A stretch of DNA of 64,000 nt. It comes from Coniella vitis (taxonomy: Eukaryota > Ascomycota > Sordariomycetes > Diaporthales > Schizoparmaceae). Positions 11,252 through 22,004 of this stretch are shown piece after piece. Both the position numbers and the translations under genes were made by a program. The notes below the pieces were generated by a model. It searched no databases, was not told the DNA's origin, and saw only the letters and a program-made list of their open reading frames with translations. The stretch spans positions 263,501-327,500 of the forward strand of contig WUJK01000011.1 of NCBI GenBank assembly GCA_011317545.1. Direction: 5' to 3'. Position 1 is the stretch's first letter; every line of letters begins with the position of its first letter.

Positions 11252-14200
11252 GGTGAAGTGTTTTTTTGTTGTTTTTTTGGTCGGGGGGTGGCGGTGGGTG
11301 TTTAGTGTTATGATTGAATGTTGTTTTCCCGCTCAATAGTGACTATGATGGATGGATGGATGGGATGAAGTGGCCTCGGGGCCGGTGGGAGTGGAAAGGG
11401 AGACGATCAGCCAGAAACTGAGGATGAATCCAGCCCGAACAAGTCGTGATGTGGTATGATCATATATAGCTACCTACGTAGAGGGGGAGGATGAGGAGCA
11501 AATATAGTCTCGCATCGGTCTAGATGTGTTCGAAAAGAGCGGCTGTCAACATATATGGAGCATGAATGATGGATGTCCTTTGTGTGTGGCGTCATGGACT
11601 TTTCTGCGGTAGAGAATCTCCACCACCCACTTACTTACACCATTTGGTGTAGTTCCACACACACACGCACACTATGTACAGACGCAGGGCTGATGGCTAC
11701 TTCGGGGCGCTTGCGAATACAAAGCCCAGCAAGTCTTGTTCTTGTTTTTTCTCTTCCTCTTCACTGTGGATATAGAAACGGATGAATTCGCAGTCCGACA
11801 AGTCGTCGAATTTGTCCGAGCAATCCTACCTTATTTTCTTTTTTCTTTCTTTCTTTTTTTTTAAGTTACTTGGCGGCACCCAAGAAGAGTGCCACAAGAG
11901 CCAAGTCCATTCAAGCATCCACTCAAGAGTCCTGTGAGTTTGTCTGGCCACTTGAAGGGATTCTCTAATTAAGATTCTGAGCAAGTTGTGAGAGAACAAT
12001 AGACAATCCACGATACCTCCTTAAGATTTCCCGCCCAAGCTAGGCCAGCGAGCGAACGAGCGATCAGTCCCAGAGTCCAGGCGCAAACTTATGGCTACTA
12101 CATCTGTGATAAGATTGCATTGATAGCGCGGTAAATCTCATATCCTCTTTTCTCTCTTTCCCCCCCCCCCCCCCACCCCATTCTTCTTCTTTCCTTCTTT
12201 CCAATGAGGCCAGGATTAGTCGACTCGTGTATCTGCCAACCAAGTAGTAAAGTGCCTGCATATGTAAATGCCTGACGTAGCTACGCAAAAAGCCATTCAC
12301 GGAAGAAAAAAAAGCGTTGAGCCGCAAGGGAAAATAAAGTGCCAAGAAGCGGGAGGACTTTCGATGACGTTGACCATCATCACTGCGCTTAACAAGCATA
12401 CAATGGTTACTGTAAATTTCTCGATTAGCGGGAGGGACCCTGGATCTACGGCATCGCTTCAAGTGCTTCTGAGTGGCCGGGCTGCCAGTGCTCGGCGTGA
12501 CGGACAGACAGACGGACAGACGGACTTTAAGAAGAGATGAAGGGCGTGTGCAAAATGCTCCGAGTCGCTGGAGCGCTTATTGTGCCATTGGTGTAGTATT
12601 CTTTCTGTATATACAGCAGCTGATCGATTATAGGTTACTTTACTACGTATATATTTACATAGCCTCTGGCTTTTACACGCAGTGAGTACTACATTTATAG
12701 AACATTATCGGCGCAAGCCGCATTCGATCAGTAGCACCAAGCAAACCTTGAAAGATTCTGTACATCTTCACCATCCGATTGCTGTGGATTTCTTTCTGGT
12801 AAAGTTCCTCGTCCCCTGGAACGAAATCTATGGTAATTTGAATATCTACTGTTTACATGCTGCATACTAAGCATTCTTTCCAAAGGGATAAATGCATTTT
12901 CAAGAATACATAACGGATAGGACAAGAATTAATCCAAAGCTGATACAACCTAACCTCCTTAAACCATTCTCTAGTATAACCCTAGGTGAGCAGCGGTTGG
13001 TTCATCTGTAGAAACAAGTCTCCTTGCCGCAAGCGAGTGGCCGTTGGCAACGGCTGACGATACCAAACCAACTACGATACTACAACTGCTCAGCCAACGT
13101 TCGACAACGATAGGTTGCAAACCAACATGAATGTCTCAGCTTTCTTAAAAGAGGGGGGGGGGGAGAAAAGCCCTCCCTCCTTTAAAAAAAGAAAAAAAAG
13201 TACATAATACGAACACTCTTTGGGAAATCGAGCAACAGTCACAACCACCCAAGTGAGTGTACTTATTTCAACATCCAACAGTAGCCAAGTGACGGGTTTA
13301 ATCACAAGTTCCCATTTGCCATGTGTACGCATTTGCCCAAAGACCAGAAATTACAGGAGCACAGAGTCTGCCACCGCCCCTTCGGGCCGATATCAACTCA
13401 TCTCTGAATGTAGGGCAGACACCAAAAAAAGAGTCAACCGTGACAGACAGACAGACAGACAGACAGGCACACAGGGCCAGGGCTCGCTTTTGCCTCTGCC
13501 TCTGCTTACCCTGCTGCAGCCAACAAATAAACGTTCCCCGTCCAGGTCCAGCCGCAACCTTGTGAATCGTCAACCCTCGCTTCTTTATATTAACACACAA
13601 GAGAGCCCATCAAGTAGCTACAGTCTACTATATAGCCCTTGTACTATGGAAGTGCTCATATGTGAAGGGCGGAAATTAGCCCTATTTGTTGCCCACCGTC
13701 TTTTGCCCCCAAACAGGTAGGGTTTCTGTTTTGTGCAACCACACCCCCAGCAAGGAATACACAACGACAAGCCCATTCATTCGCCCGCAAGAAAGGACAT
13801 GAAACGGTGTCTCGGTGACCAGCATTGGCCCAAGAGCAAGCAACCCTCCCACCTCTTGCTGGCTAGACTTTGCTCACTTCTCCCACCCTCCCCTGCCTGC
13901 TAACTCACAAACGACGATCCCTCCAGGGCAAGTGAGGTCAAACGCCAAACGCCAGGTGTTGGTTCGTTGGATACGGTAGGTAGGGGGATGCAGACACGGG
14001 CTGGGCTGAGGGACAATGTGTCGTATTGAGTCTGAGAATACAATGTAAGGAGGAGAAAAGGCAAACAAGAAAAAGGGCAAAATGTCAATAAGTCCTCTTT
14101 AGCCTTGTTGGCGTGTTTTACCCTTTTCTTCTTCTCCCCTCTCGTTTTGTTGTTAATTGATTGCATTTGTGCTTCTTGTCTTGTTCAAGCAGTCAAGCCG

Positions 14201-14310
14201 TCCTTTGTCGCCCACCAGAGTCTCATCTCTCAATTGCCTTCTGTTCCCAGCGGACGCGACCGACATTAGCACACAGACATTCACGCGCGCAATCCACTAT
14301 TCCCAAGGCC
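11252..14310. other. 3-kb intergenic region with simple repeats
   Basis: Both flanking genes point away, so this region holds two promoters. I see no supported gene. It is rich in simple sequence: a GATG tetramer run near 11348, CA runs near 11660, a pyrimidine tract near 11830, a long C run near 12161, GACA/GACG runs near 12501 and 13441, and a G run near 13153. The two GACA-type tracts are about 0.94 kb apart and have the same sense. Long homopolymers may be assembly-sensitive. Confidence 0.5.
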
Positions 14311-15041
14311 ATGGAATTCGTCAAGGCCACCACCGTCTCTACGGTTACGTCGGCTGACGCGACGCTGTATATCATTGACCAGATTTGGGATTCGCAGTAC
14401 AGCCCCGCGCAGACGGGCGGGCTGGGCGACGACCTCGATTCCTACATCACATACACCACCACCTCGACCGCATCAGACGCCACTACAGCGCCTAGCGTAT
14501 CGATTGCGTCGCAGACTTCGAGCCAGATAGTCTCGTCAACCTCGTCAGCTGCTCCGGGCATGAGCAGCAGCAGCAGCAGCAACAGCACCACTACCTCATC
14601 CTCTAGTTCTGCTTTGCCCACAAGCCTTGTTTCGTCGAGCGCATACACCAACTCGAGCCGTTCTTCAGCTAGTCTTAGCAACGCTGCAACGAGCACGACG
14701 AGTCTGGGCTCGGCTGCAAACACTGTGACCGCAGAGAGCTCGCCACAGTCTGGTGGCATTGTACTCACCTCGAGTAAGTTCTTGTGGATCTTTGAGAGCC
14801 GAGAAAAAGGGGCCGTTCCGCTGGCATATCTTGCACTCTCCAACGTCATCGGTTCTCTGACATCCATCGTATGACAGCCTCCACCATCACAGGTGCAGCC
14901 ACTGCAGCCACGGCAGCCTCTAGCTCTTCCACAGCAGTCTCCAGCGCCGCAGCAGGTCTGTTGATAGCTCCCAGCCAAGGCAACCCGCTGCTGCTCGTGT
15001 CACTCTTGACTTTTGTCTTGTTTTCACGGCATTTCCACTAG
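14311..15041 (+). CDS. Ser/Thr-rich GPI-anchor-type surface protein
   Basis: Two exons, 14311..14773 and 14893..15041, join in phase (A/GT codes Ser; donor GTAAGT, acceptor CACAG) and give 203 residues. Most of the protein from about residue 45 to 175 is Ser/Thr/Ala-rich, suited to heavy O-mannosylation. The second exon ends with small residues followed by a hydrophobic tail (NPLLLVSLLTFVLF and a short basic end), the layout of a GPI-attachment signal. No convincing N-terminal signal peptide follows ATG 14311 (MEFVKATTVSTVTS), so either the true start lies in an undetected upstream exon or entry to the ER is atypical. No enzymatic motif is visible. A structural or adhesive cell-wall role is inferred from composition only. 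Confidence 0.62.
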
Positions 15042-17510
15042 GCCACAACCTTAGGCCGGTGATTGTGTTCCAGCAAGGAGGAGCAAGGGCCTGCAGAACC
15101 CAATGTGGTGTCAGCTTGGCAAAGTGTAATAAGCCAGCTGTTGGGACATTCCGCCCTCCGTCAATACCGTGTGGCACTGATCATATGGGGGCCAAGGGCG
15201 GCGGGCGGCATAGCTCAAGATGGTGAATGTGATGTGCTGTGTGTGTGTGTGTGTGTGTGTGGTACTGCTTCTTTTCTTGTTCTTGGTTTTCTCAAGCCAT
15301 GGGAGGAAGAAAACGCACGCTTGGTCGCTGCGGGCGGGGGTGTGTAAAGAGGCTGCTTTTGCTGGACCAGTGCATGGCTGGGCTGGTGACCCAAACATGT
15401 GCTTGGATCAGCGTCGAGAGCTGTTGATACAGTGTCGAGCAGGAGGTACATACCCTATTCCGCTGCCATCAGCTTGCTGGGCTTGTGGACTACAGAGTAT
15501 GTAGCGTAGCGAGGGAGCTGCTGCTTGTTTCCCTTGCCTTCGGATTATTGCACTGGGCACTTGTCTTTCCAGATAGTTGCGGGCCAACCGTGCTCGTTCG
15601 CAGCAGTCTATTCGAGAGTGAAGGAATACCACTGGCTTTTAATTCCATCATAAGAAAGAAGCCATCGCGGATGCTGCATAGAAGTTGTTGCGAATGTGTG
15701 GTCGGAATGTCTTGTTGAGTGTAGAGTGTGTTGAGAAGGAAGATGAAATGGATATCTGGGGCGGTCTGGCAGTTTGGCACTTGGGAGACCTGCTCAGCAG
15801 ATCCAGTGGTGTGGTTTAGTGGGTGTCGAGTGCTGGGAAGGAACGAACACTCCCTGGAGCCCTGCGCCTGCCCGGGGCTCCTTGCTAAGCTACAGGGCAG
15901 AGGGTTCTGGATAGCTGGGCTTTGTCGAGCTACAACACCAACACCCACTGTAAACTGCCTTTTTAGGTACATAACACAGCAGTAGTAATCACGATTCTTG
16001 GGCAGCCAAAAAATCCTTGACCAAACCCCAACACCAACACCAACGTCAACATCGTCGAATGGCCACACTGCATCATCACCTCTTATCGGCAAGTCTCACC
16101 GCTCGAACCTGGACACAATAAAATGCCGGCCATGTCATCACAGACGAGTGCCGGACGCGTCTTTTACGCAGAAACAGAGAGCCCAGATTCCTTGGAGCCC
16201 CTTTCTACCGAAGAAAAATCCATCTAAAGGCAGGAAAGCAGCCGTGGGAAGCCCAAAGACGGCATCCTGCCAAGACAGTCGCTCGTGGGGACCTATCTGA
16301 GCTCGTTTGTCGTCAACAACGCCGACCACCAAGTTTGGTTGCGATGCGTCAAGAGGCCGACCAGGTTAAGTCCTTGGTAGCAGGCGTCGACGTGGCAGAA
16401 TTTGCCAGAATCTCAACACAACTCTCACCCCTCGGCGACGGCTTGGCTCACTTTCCACTACCTTGATGTTCTGCTCTGTCACTGGAGTCCTCTCAGGCAA
16501 AATGTTGCGGCATTGCTGGCTGCCCAATTGCTTGTCGGGGTGTGAGTCAGAGAGCAATTGCCGACATGCCAAACAAGGCACGATGCTGTCACCGCCACGA
16601 GCACAACACGGTGTATCTGCACCCCACCGATGTTTTACAAACACTGTCTGTGTAAAGGAAACACACAGAAGGGAGACAGGCACACGCATCGTGGCCAAGG
16701 TGCGCAAGCAGAAGGGGCCCAATTTCATCCCAGCTTAGGTTGCAACCCGCACCGTTGCGGTGATTGGCCGCAACTCCTGATTTCACAGCCCTGTCATCTG
16801 TGTTTGCAAGTGCCCGACAACCTGTGGTTTGCTTGCAGTCAGGGCACTCTCGTTGCTGCAGTGCTTCAAGCCTATGGAAGCGCCCCGTTTCCTTCCATAC
16901 AGCCTTCCATCTGACAGGCGGGGACAGGGCTGGGACGAATGGACAAGTCATCTGTGTGGAGCTGTCCAGCAGAGCCTGACCAAACCTCGGCGGTGGCTCA
17001 CTCTACCATGCTATGACTTGCATGGCGGCTCGCTTTGGCTCAGGGCCTCCTGACACCGAGGCCAACGTACGGTGTTGCTCTCTCTCGTCAGTCGCACGAG
17101 AGGAGAGCATGGTTGTCCCGGAGCGAGAGCATACTACGCTGACGCTGTGTACAACGTGCTACCTCGCTCTGCACAGGGGCATAGCTGCCAAGTCATGCAC
17201 TTCGAGGCCCGAGGTACAGTCACAAACACTGCCGCTGCTACCTCTCCAGTCTCTCTCCAATGAGAAACACATATAGACGAGCTGTGTTGCCAGTCTTCTG
17301 ATGCCACCAACATGACCACATTCTGCATTCCGTCCCACCGCTGCTGTTTGAGTGTTGCTGGTCACCACTTGAAGATCACCTTACGACACGGGACTATTGC
17401 CTTGCAACCACCCTCCCTGGGGACAAGAAAACGGGTGATAACACGCAAACAAAAACCAAGACACTTGAAAAGGAGCAAACACCCCCCCCCCCCAAAACCA
17501 CAAAAGGGCC
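15042..17510. other. 2.5-kb intergenic region
   Basis: This spacer separates two plus-strand genes. The longest frame (15490-16092, minus) has no motif and starts inside low-complexity DNA. Simple repeats are a GT run at about 15238-15261, CAACAC-type repeats near 16028 and a C run just before 17496. The final 150 bases are CA/AC-rich and probably form the 5' UTR of the next gene. No gene supported. Confidence 0.45.
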
Positions 17511-19007
17511 ATGACGCAACATAAAGAAGACGCGCCGGCGAATGTGCACAGCCGCAATCGCCTGAGCCTTGGGCTTGATAGCGTCAGTGCGTCCAGATCT
17601 GGACACAGCCGTGCGACGCGGATCCGGAAGCGCGCTCTCCTACGTTCCTGCAACAGCCCTGTGCTGCCCTCTCGATCGATCCGCATCACCAATCTGTTTC
17701 AAGACAGGAACGCGCTCATCCTCTTGCTCAAACAGCACGGCGGACATCTTATTGAGAAGATGACGCTGCACATGCGTTGCGAAGCCCCCAAGAGCCTGGA
17801 CAAGCTCCAGCTTCTCCACGATACCAGCACCACGCCTTCCAAGATGGCTGCTTCCTTTGTCACTGCCACGGCTGCACCGCCTGCTGCCAACGTGGGTGTG
17901 CTGTCGAATGCTGCGCAAGAGCTCCTGAGCGGCAAGCTCACGGGTCCTGCTACCAAGCAGGTCGAGATTGAGTGTGGCCTGGACTTGCAGACTGACGGCG
18001 CCGCACACTTTGAGCGCGAAGTCGAGCGGCTCTTCCTGCAAACCAAGGATGAGGAGATGTTGCAGCAGCTTGAAGCAGACGACACGCGACGGCGGTTGCT
18101 CGCCGATACTTGGGCGGCACTGGCGCTCAATACCGCGGTCCGGGAGCTGACGGTGAACCGCTTCGTGCCAGTCTGGACCTCTGCCTTCCACAGTGACGCC
18201 TTTTGTGCCATGCTGGGCCGTCTAGAGAGCTTGCACATCAACATCTATGGCACACGCAATGGCAACCGGCGCATCAACACCGTCTCTGCATACCGCGACT
18301 CTCTGCAGTCCATGCTCAAAGTGCTCTTCCTGCACAGCAGCTCCCTGAAGCGCCTTTCGCTGCGCGCGTCTCAACACGCACCGCTCGGTTCTCGCGGACC
18401 CTACCACATCCCACTCTCGCTCAAAGCCACGCAGCTGCCACGCCTCGAGCACTTGTCCATAAAGAACTGCTTTATTAGCTTCGAGCTGGCCCACTTCATC
18501 AACGGCCATGCCGCAACACTCGGCTCGCTGGAGCTGCACAACTGCTACAGCTACCGTGGCGCTGGTGAGAAGGACGAGGCAGGTGGCATGAGCTGGGCGG
18601 ACTTCCTAGCCATGATCACACGCCCAGCCCTGAGCTTGCGCCATTTCGCCATCATCGACGACCACATTCCTCTGACAATCGACGATCCGCGGCTGGCCAA
18701 GTACAATGCCGACAGCGCAAACGAGCCCGAAGACGTCAAGAACGTGCGCCGTGCTCAAAAGGCGCGCCCACAGACGAGACTGTTCTTGTACGGATTCCTG
18801 CGCGAGTACTCTGGCGAGCTGTGGATGAACAAGGACGCCATCCTGAGTTCATTCGATGCTGGGGACGACCAGACGGCCCATGACAGGCTGTTGGACGAGA
18901 TGGAGCGCAGTGCCAGTGGGAAAGGCGCTGGCCACGGCGGAGACGCTCCTTCGGAAAAGCATTGTGCCGCCGTGCATGAGACACTGGTTGTCGAGCTGCC
19001 GGCTTGA
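17511..19007 (+). CDS. LRR-like hypothetical protein (F-box-family architecture possible)
   Basis: A single exon of 498 residues starts at ATG 17511, about 30 bases past a C-rich tract. The first ~110 residues are basic and Ser-rich with no signal peptide. From about residue 195 to 420 there are spaced leucine patterns of the type LxxLxLxxC/N (LGRLESLHINIYG, SSSLKRLSLRAS, LPRLEHLSIKNC, TLGSLELHNC, LSLRHFAIIDDH), like the irregular leucine-rich repeats that follow F-boxes in many ascomycete proteins. A canonical N-terminal F-box (LPxEILxxI) is not visible. I therefore leave the function open: a substrate-recognition protein is possible by analogy only. The C-terminus is acidic. Confidence 0.68.
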   Translation: MTQHKEDAPANVHSRNRLSLGLDSVSASRSGHSRATRIRKRALLRSCNSPVLPSRSIRITNLFQDRNALILLLKQHGGHLIEKMTLHMRCEAPKSLDKLQLLHDTSTTPSKMAASFVTATAAPPAANVGVLSNAAQELLSGKLTGPATKQVEIECGLDLQTDGAAHFEREVERLFLQTKDEEMLQQLEADDTRRRLLADTWAALALNTAVRELTVNRFVPVWTSAFHSDAFCAMLGRLESLHINIYGTRNGNRRINTVSAYRDSLQSMLKVLFLHSSSLKRLSLRASQHAPLGSRGPYHIPLSLKATQLPRLEHLSIKNCFISFELAHFINGHAATLGSLELHNCYSYRGAGEKDEAGGMSWADFLAMITRPALSLRHFAIIDDHIPLTIDDPRLAKYNADSANEPEDVKNVRRAQKARPQTRLFLYGFLREYSGELWMNKDAILSSFDAGDDQTAHDRLLDEMERSASGKGAGHGGDAPSEKHCAAVHETLVVELPA

Positions 19008-19991
19008 TCCCGCATTTGTTTTCCCCTTTGTTTCCCCAGTCTCATCAGGAATGAGGCCATCCATGTGCGCAAAGTAGTGATACCCCGGCTTTCCAATTTC
19101 TTCTCTTTTGTTCACATGAGGTGGGATGCATTAGACTGGAGAGAATTGGTCTTCTTTGGGTGGAGGATAGACATCATACCACACAGCAACAATCCGTCCT
19201 TTGGCGTTCAACCTCTCGCATCCACTACTATGTATTGGCGTCCCGTGTGATCAGCAGCGCCTCGGGGTGCATTCGACCGTGAACCTCGGTCATTCGAGCT
19301 TTTACTTGGACATTTCGAGTTAGCTCTTCTCAAACCGGCTTCATGTCCGTCCGCCGCTGCCAGACTCCACATGGACACATCCGGGTTCCTGCTGGCGTCG
19401 GCTTGGAACACACCACCTTTCATGTCGTATTCATGGCAACGTTGCCCCCTGATTTTAGAACCAAAGCACGGCTAACTCTCACTTGCGGCCGCTGCGTTGC
19501 ATATAGCTAGCTAAAGCCAGACACGGCCCTCCGATGATGAGCATAGCGCCGAGGAAACTCGTGCGCACAGCATCGACAGCGCCGCTGCCGCCTCCCGGCC
19601 AACGGAGGGGCAAACGCACCCACAGCATCCACTTCGGCAGTCCTGGCTCTGTCGATCCACCGCACGCTGCTTGGATGGGACGATATGCGGGGAACCCTGG
19701 CTTGGCTGCTGCAGCAAGAGCCAAGCCAACCGCGCGGGCCTTCAGCTTTTTGATATACAATGTATGTTTCTTAGGCGCGTGTGAGGAGCGAACGGTGACG
19801 ATGTCGGTGGACGAGTGTGGGGGAATATAAGAAGGCCTGAAGACGGCGTCTTGCAACATGTGGCGAGTGCGGATTTGTCGCACTCCTCTGGTTGATGTTC
19901 GCACTCAAACCTCTCTGTCTCGCTCTGTCCTTCCTATATCCTGCCGATTGCGTTTGGGTAGGAATAGAATAGCATCAGCATTCCGTCCACC
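19008..19991. other. intergenic region with TATA-like element
   Basis: This 984-bp spacer precedes the secreted-protein gene at 19992. A GAATATAAGAAGG stretch near 19823 lies about 165 bp upstream of that start and could be a TATA element. No ORF with recognisable features was found. Confidence 0.4.
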
Positions 19992-21887
19992 ATGCTGGTC
20001 CCCAAGACTGTCCTCCTGCCTGGGGCAGCACTGGCCCTCCTCAGCTTGGGTGCCAGCGGCGCCCTCGCAGCGACCACAGCCGCCGCCGCCAGCAGCACGA
20101 ATGCCACGAGCGCGCCCTACATTGAGCAGATGTTCAACCAGTCCATGAGCTTCCTCGACCAGATATACGACCCAGACGCGGGGTACCTGTGGTATTTCTA
20201 CTTCCCGCTGGCGCCCGGCAAGCACGAGACGCGGTCGTCGGTGTGGTACGCGGCGGGTCTGCTGCGGCGGAACCAGGGCGACGATGTCGAGCAGGCCAAC
20301 AGGATCATCACGAGTGTGATTGCGGGCCAGCAAAAGAATGTGAGCGCGCAGTGGTAGGTTATTCTACACTTGTGGTGGCTTGTTGCCTCACACAAAAGAC
20401 AGGACAACTGGAGAAACAGCCGATAATAACTCGCTGTCCTCTCCTGCAGGTACGGAGACTACACCAAGTATCCCGAGGAGCCCACGGTAGGAACAGCTTG
20501 GTATCCCGAAGATGTACGTCGCTTCTTTCTTTCTCCCTCGCACGAACAAGCACGGCGGTGGCAAACACACTCACTCACTTCACCCTCCCCTCAGATCTAC
20601 AACAGCTGGGACCCCAACTGGCGCGGCTTCATCGGCACCGCGCTCATCGTCATGTACGAAGAATACGGCCACCTGCTGCCGCCCTCGACCCTCGCCCTCA
20701 TCCTCGACTCCATGCACAACAACACGGTCGGCGACAGCTACCGCGTCGGCGGCGTGGACAACGACAACCTCTACCCCGCCTACAGCAACCCGTCCATCAT
20801 GCGCGCCGCAACAACAGGCTGGACCGGCCGCAAGCTCAACGACAGCAACCTCACGCGCGCGGGGGAAGCCTACGCCCAGCAGGTCATCGACCTCTTCGCC
20901 CTCAACAACACCCTCAGCGAGTTCAACTCGGCGACCTACTGCGGCGTCAGCCTCTTCGCACTGACCCTCTGGGCGAAATACATGCCCTCCTCCTCGTCCG
21001 TCATGGGCGCCCACGCGCCCGCCATGATCGCCGACATCTGGACCACCGTCGGCGAGCTCTACAACGCCAACCTGCGCAACATTGCGGGCCCGTGGGACCG
21101 CACCTACGGCTTCGACCAGAACCTCTACGTCGGCATCATGAACGCCTATCTGTGGGCGATTCTCGGCGCCGACCGCGCACCGGGCATCAACACCGTGTCC
21201 AGGGGCGGGCGCACCCCGTACTGGGCCACCGCGCACGCCGACGACTTTGAGATGGCGCCGCTGCTGAGCGCGATCCTGCCCTACCACGCCGCCCTCATCC
21301 CCGACACGGTCATCCAGAAGCTGCGGCGCTTTCCCGGCGAGCACACGTACACGGCCGCCGCGTACGCACCGCCCGCGGACCTCGTGCGCCGCAACATCAC
21401 GGCCTGGCTCAGCGACAACATCACCATGGGCGCCGAGAGCTTCGACCAGACGCACGTCGGCGGCTTCAGCGCGAACCCCAACCAGTGGAGCCCGGCCGTC
21501 GTGCAGTGGCTGCGCGGCGACGGCTCCGTCGGCTGGCTCAGTCTGTACGGCACCGAGTCCGCGCTGGTGGTGGAGGTCGCCGCGCCGGGGCGGCTGCACC
21601 TGGCGTACCCCAGGGGCAACGAGAGCAGCATCTTCACCCTGCTCGTGGCGTCGAATCCGTTGGATGGGGGCAAGGGGAGGCGCGATGTCTACGGGTGGGA
21701 GGATGTCGATGGGTTGAAGAGGGTGCAGGTCAGTGGGACCGTGGACGTGACGCCGCAGATTGGCTTCTGCGGGTTGCTGGGTGGGACGTGTGATGTGATT
21801 AATGATTGGGAGTTTTGGAACTTCACCTATGTGATGCCGAGTGGGAGCGTGGATTTGCCCAGTTTGGTCTTGGAGATTGAGGTTTGA
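19992..21887 (+). CDS. secreted glycoprotein of unknown function, possible alpha/alpha-toroid fold
   Basis: Three exons, 19992..20353, 20450..20513 and 20595..21887 (donors GTAGGT and GTACGT; acceptors CTGCAG and CCTCAG), join in one frame of 572 residues. The N-terminus is a clear signal peptide (hydrophobic core LLPGAALALLSLGASGALA). Many Asn-X-Ser/Thr sites follow (NQS, NNTVG, NDSNLT, NIT, NES). The sequence has evenly spaced aromatic helical segments (SSVWYAAGLL, TVGTAWYPEDIYNSWDPNWR, GIMNAYLWAILGADRAPG), reminiscent of (alpha/alpha)6-barrel proteins such as linalool-dehydratase-like or glycoside hydrolase toroids, followed by a beta-rich C-terminal part. I cannot assign catalytic residues or a named family. 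It is likely an extracellular enzyme or carbohydrate-related protein; the fold is only an impression. Confidence 0.72.
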
Positions 21888-22004
21888 ATATCAGAAAGGG
21901 GGGGAATATGATGGTATTGGTATAAACACAGCCAGTCCGACGAATAAAATCATCCAAAGGGGGAAAAAAAAAAAGACCAGTCGTCATCATTATCAGCATC
22001 ATCG

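Noticed and set aside
13441..13466. GACA repeat as a CRISPR-like or regulatory array
   Set aside because: A plain tetranucleotide microsatellite without spacers, in a eukaryotic genome.
15490..16092. 200-codon minus-strand frame
   Set aside because: Starts in a CAACAC repeat, has no recognisable domain and no plausible exon partners.
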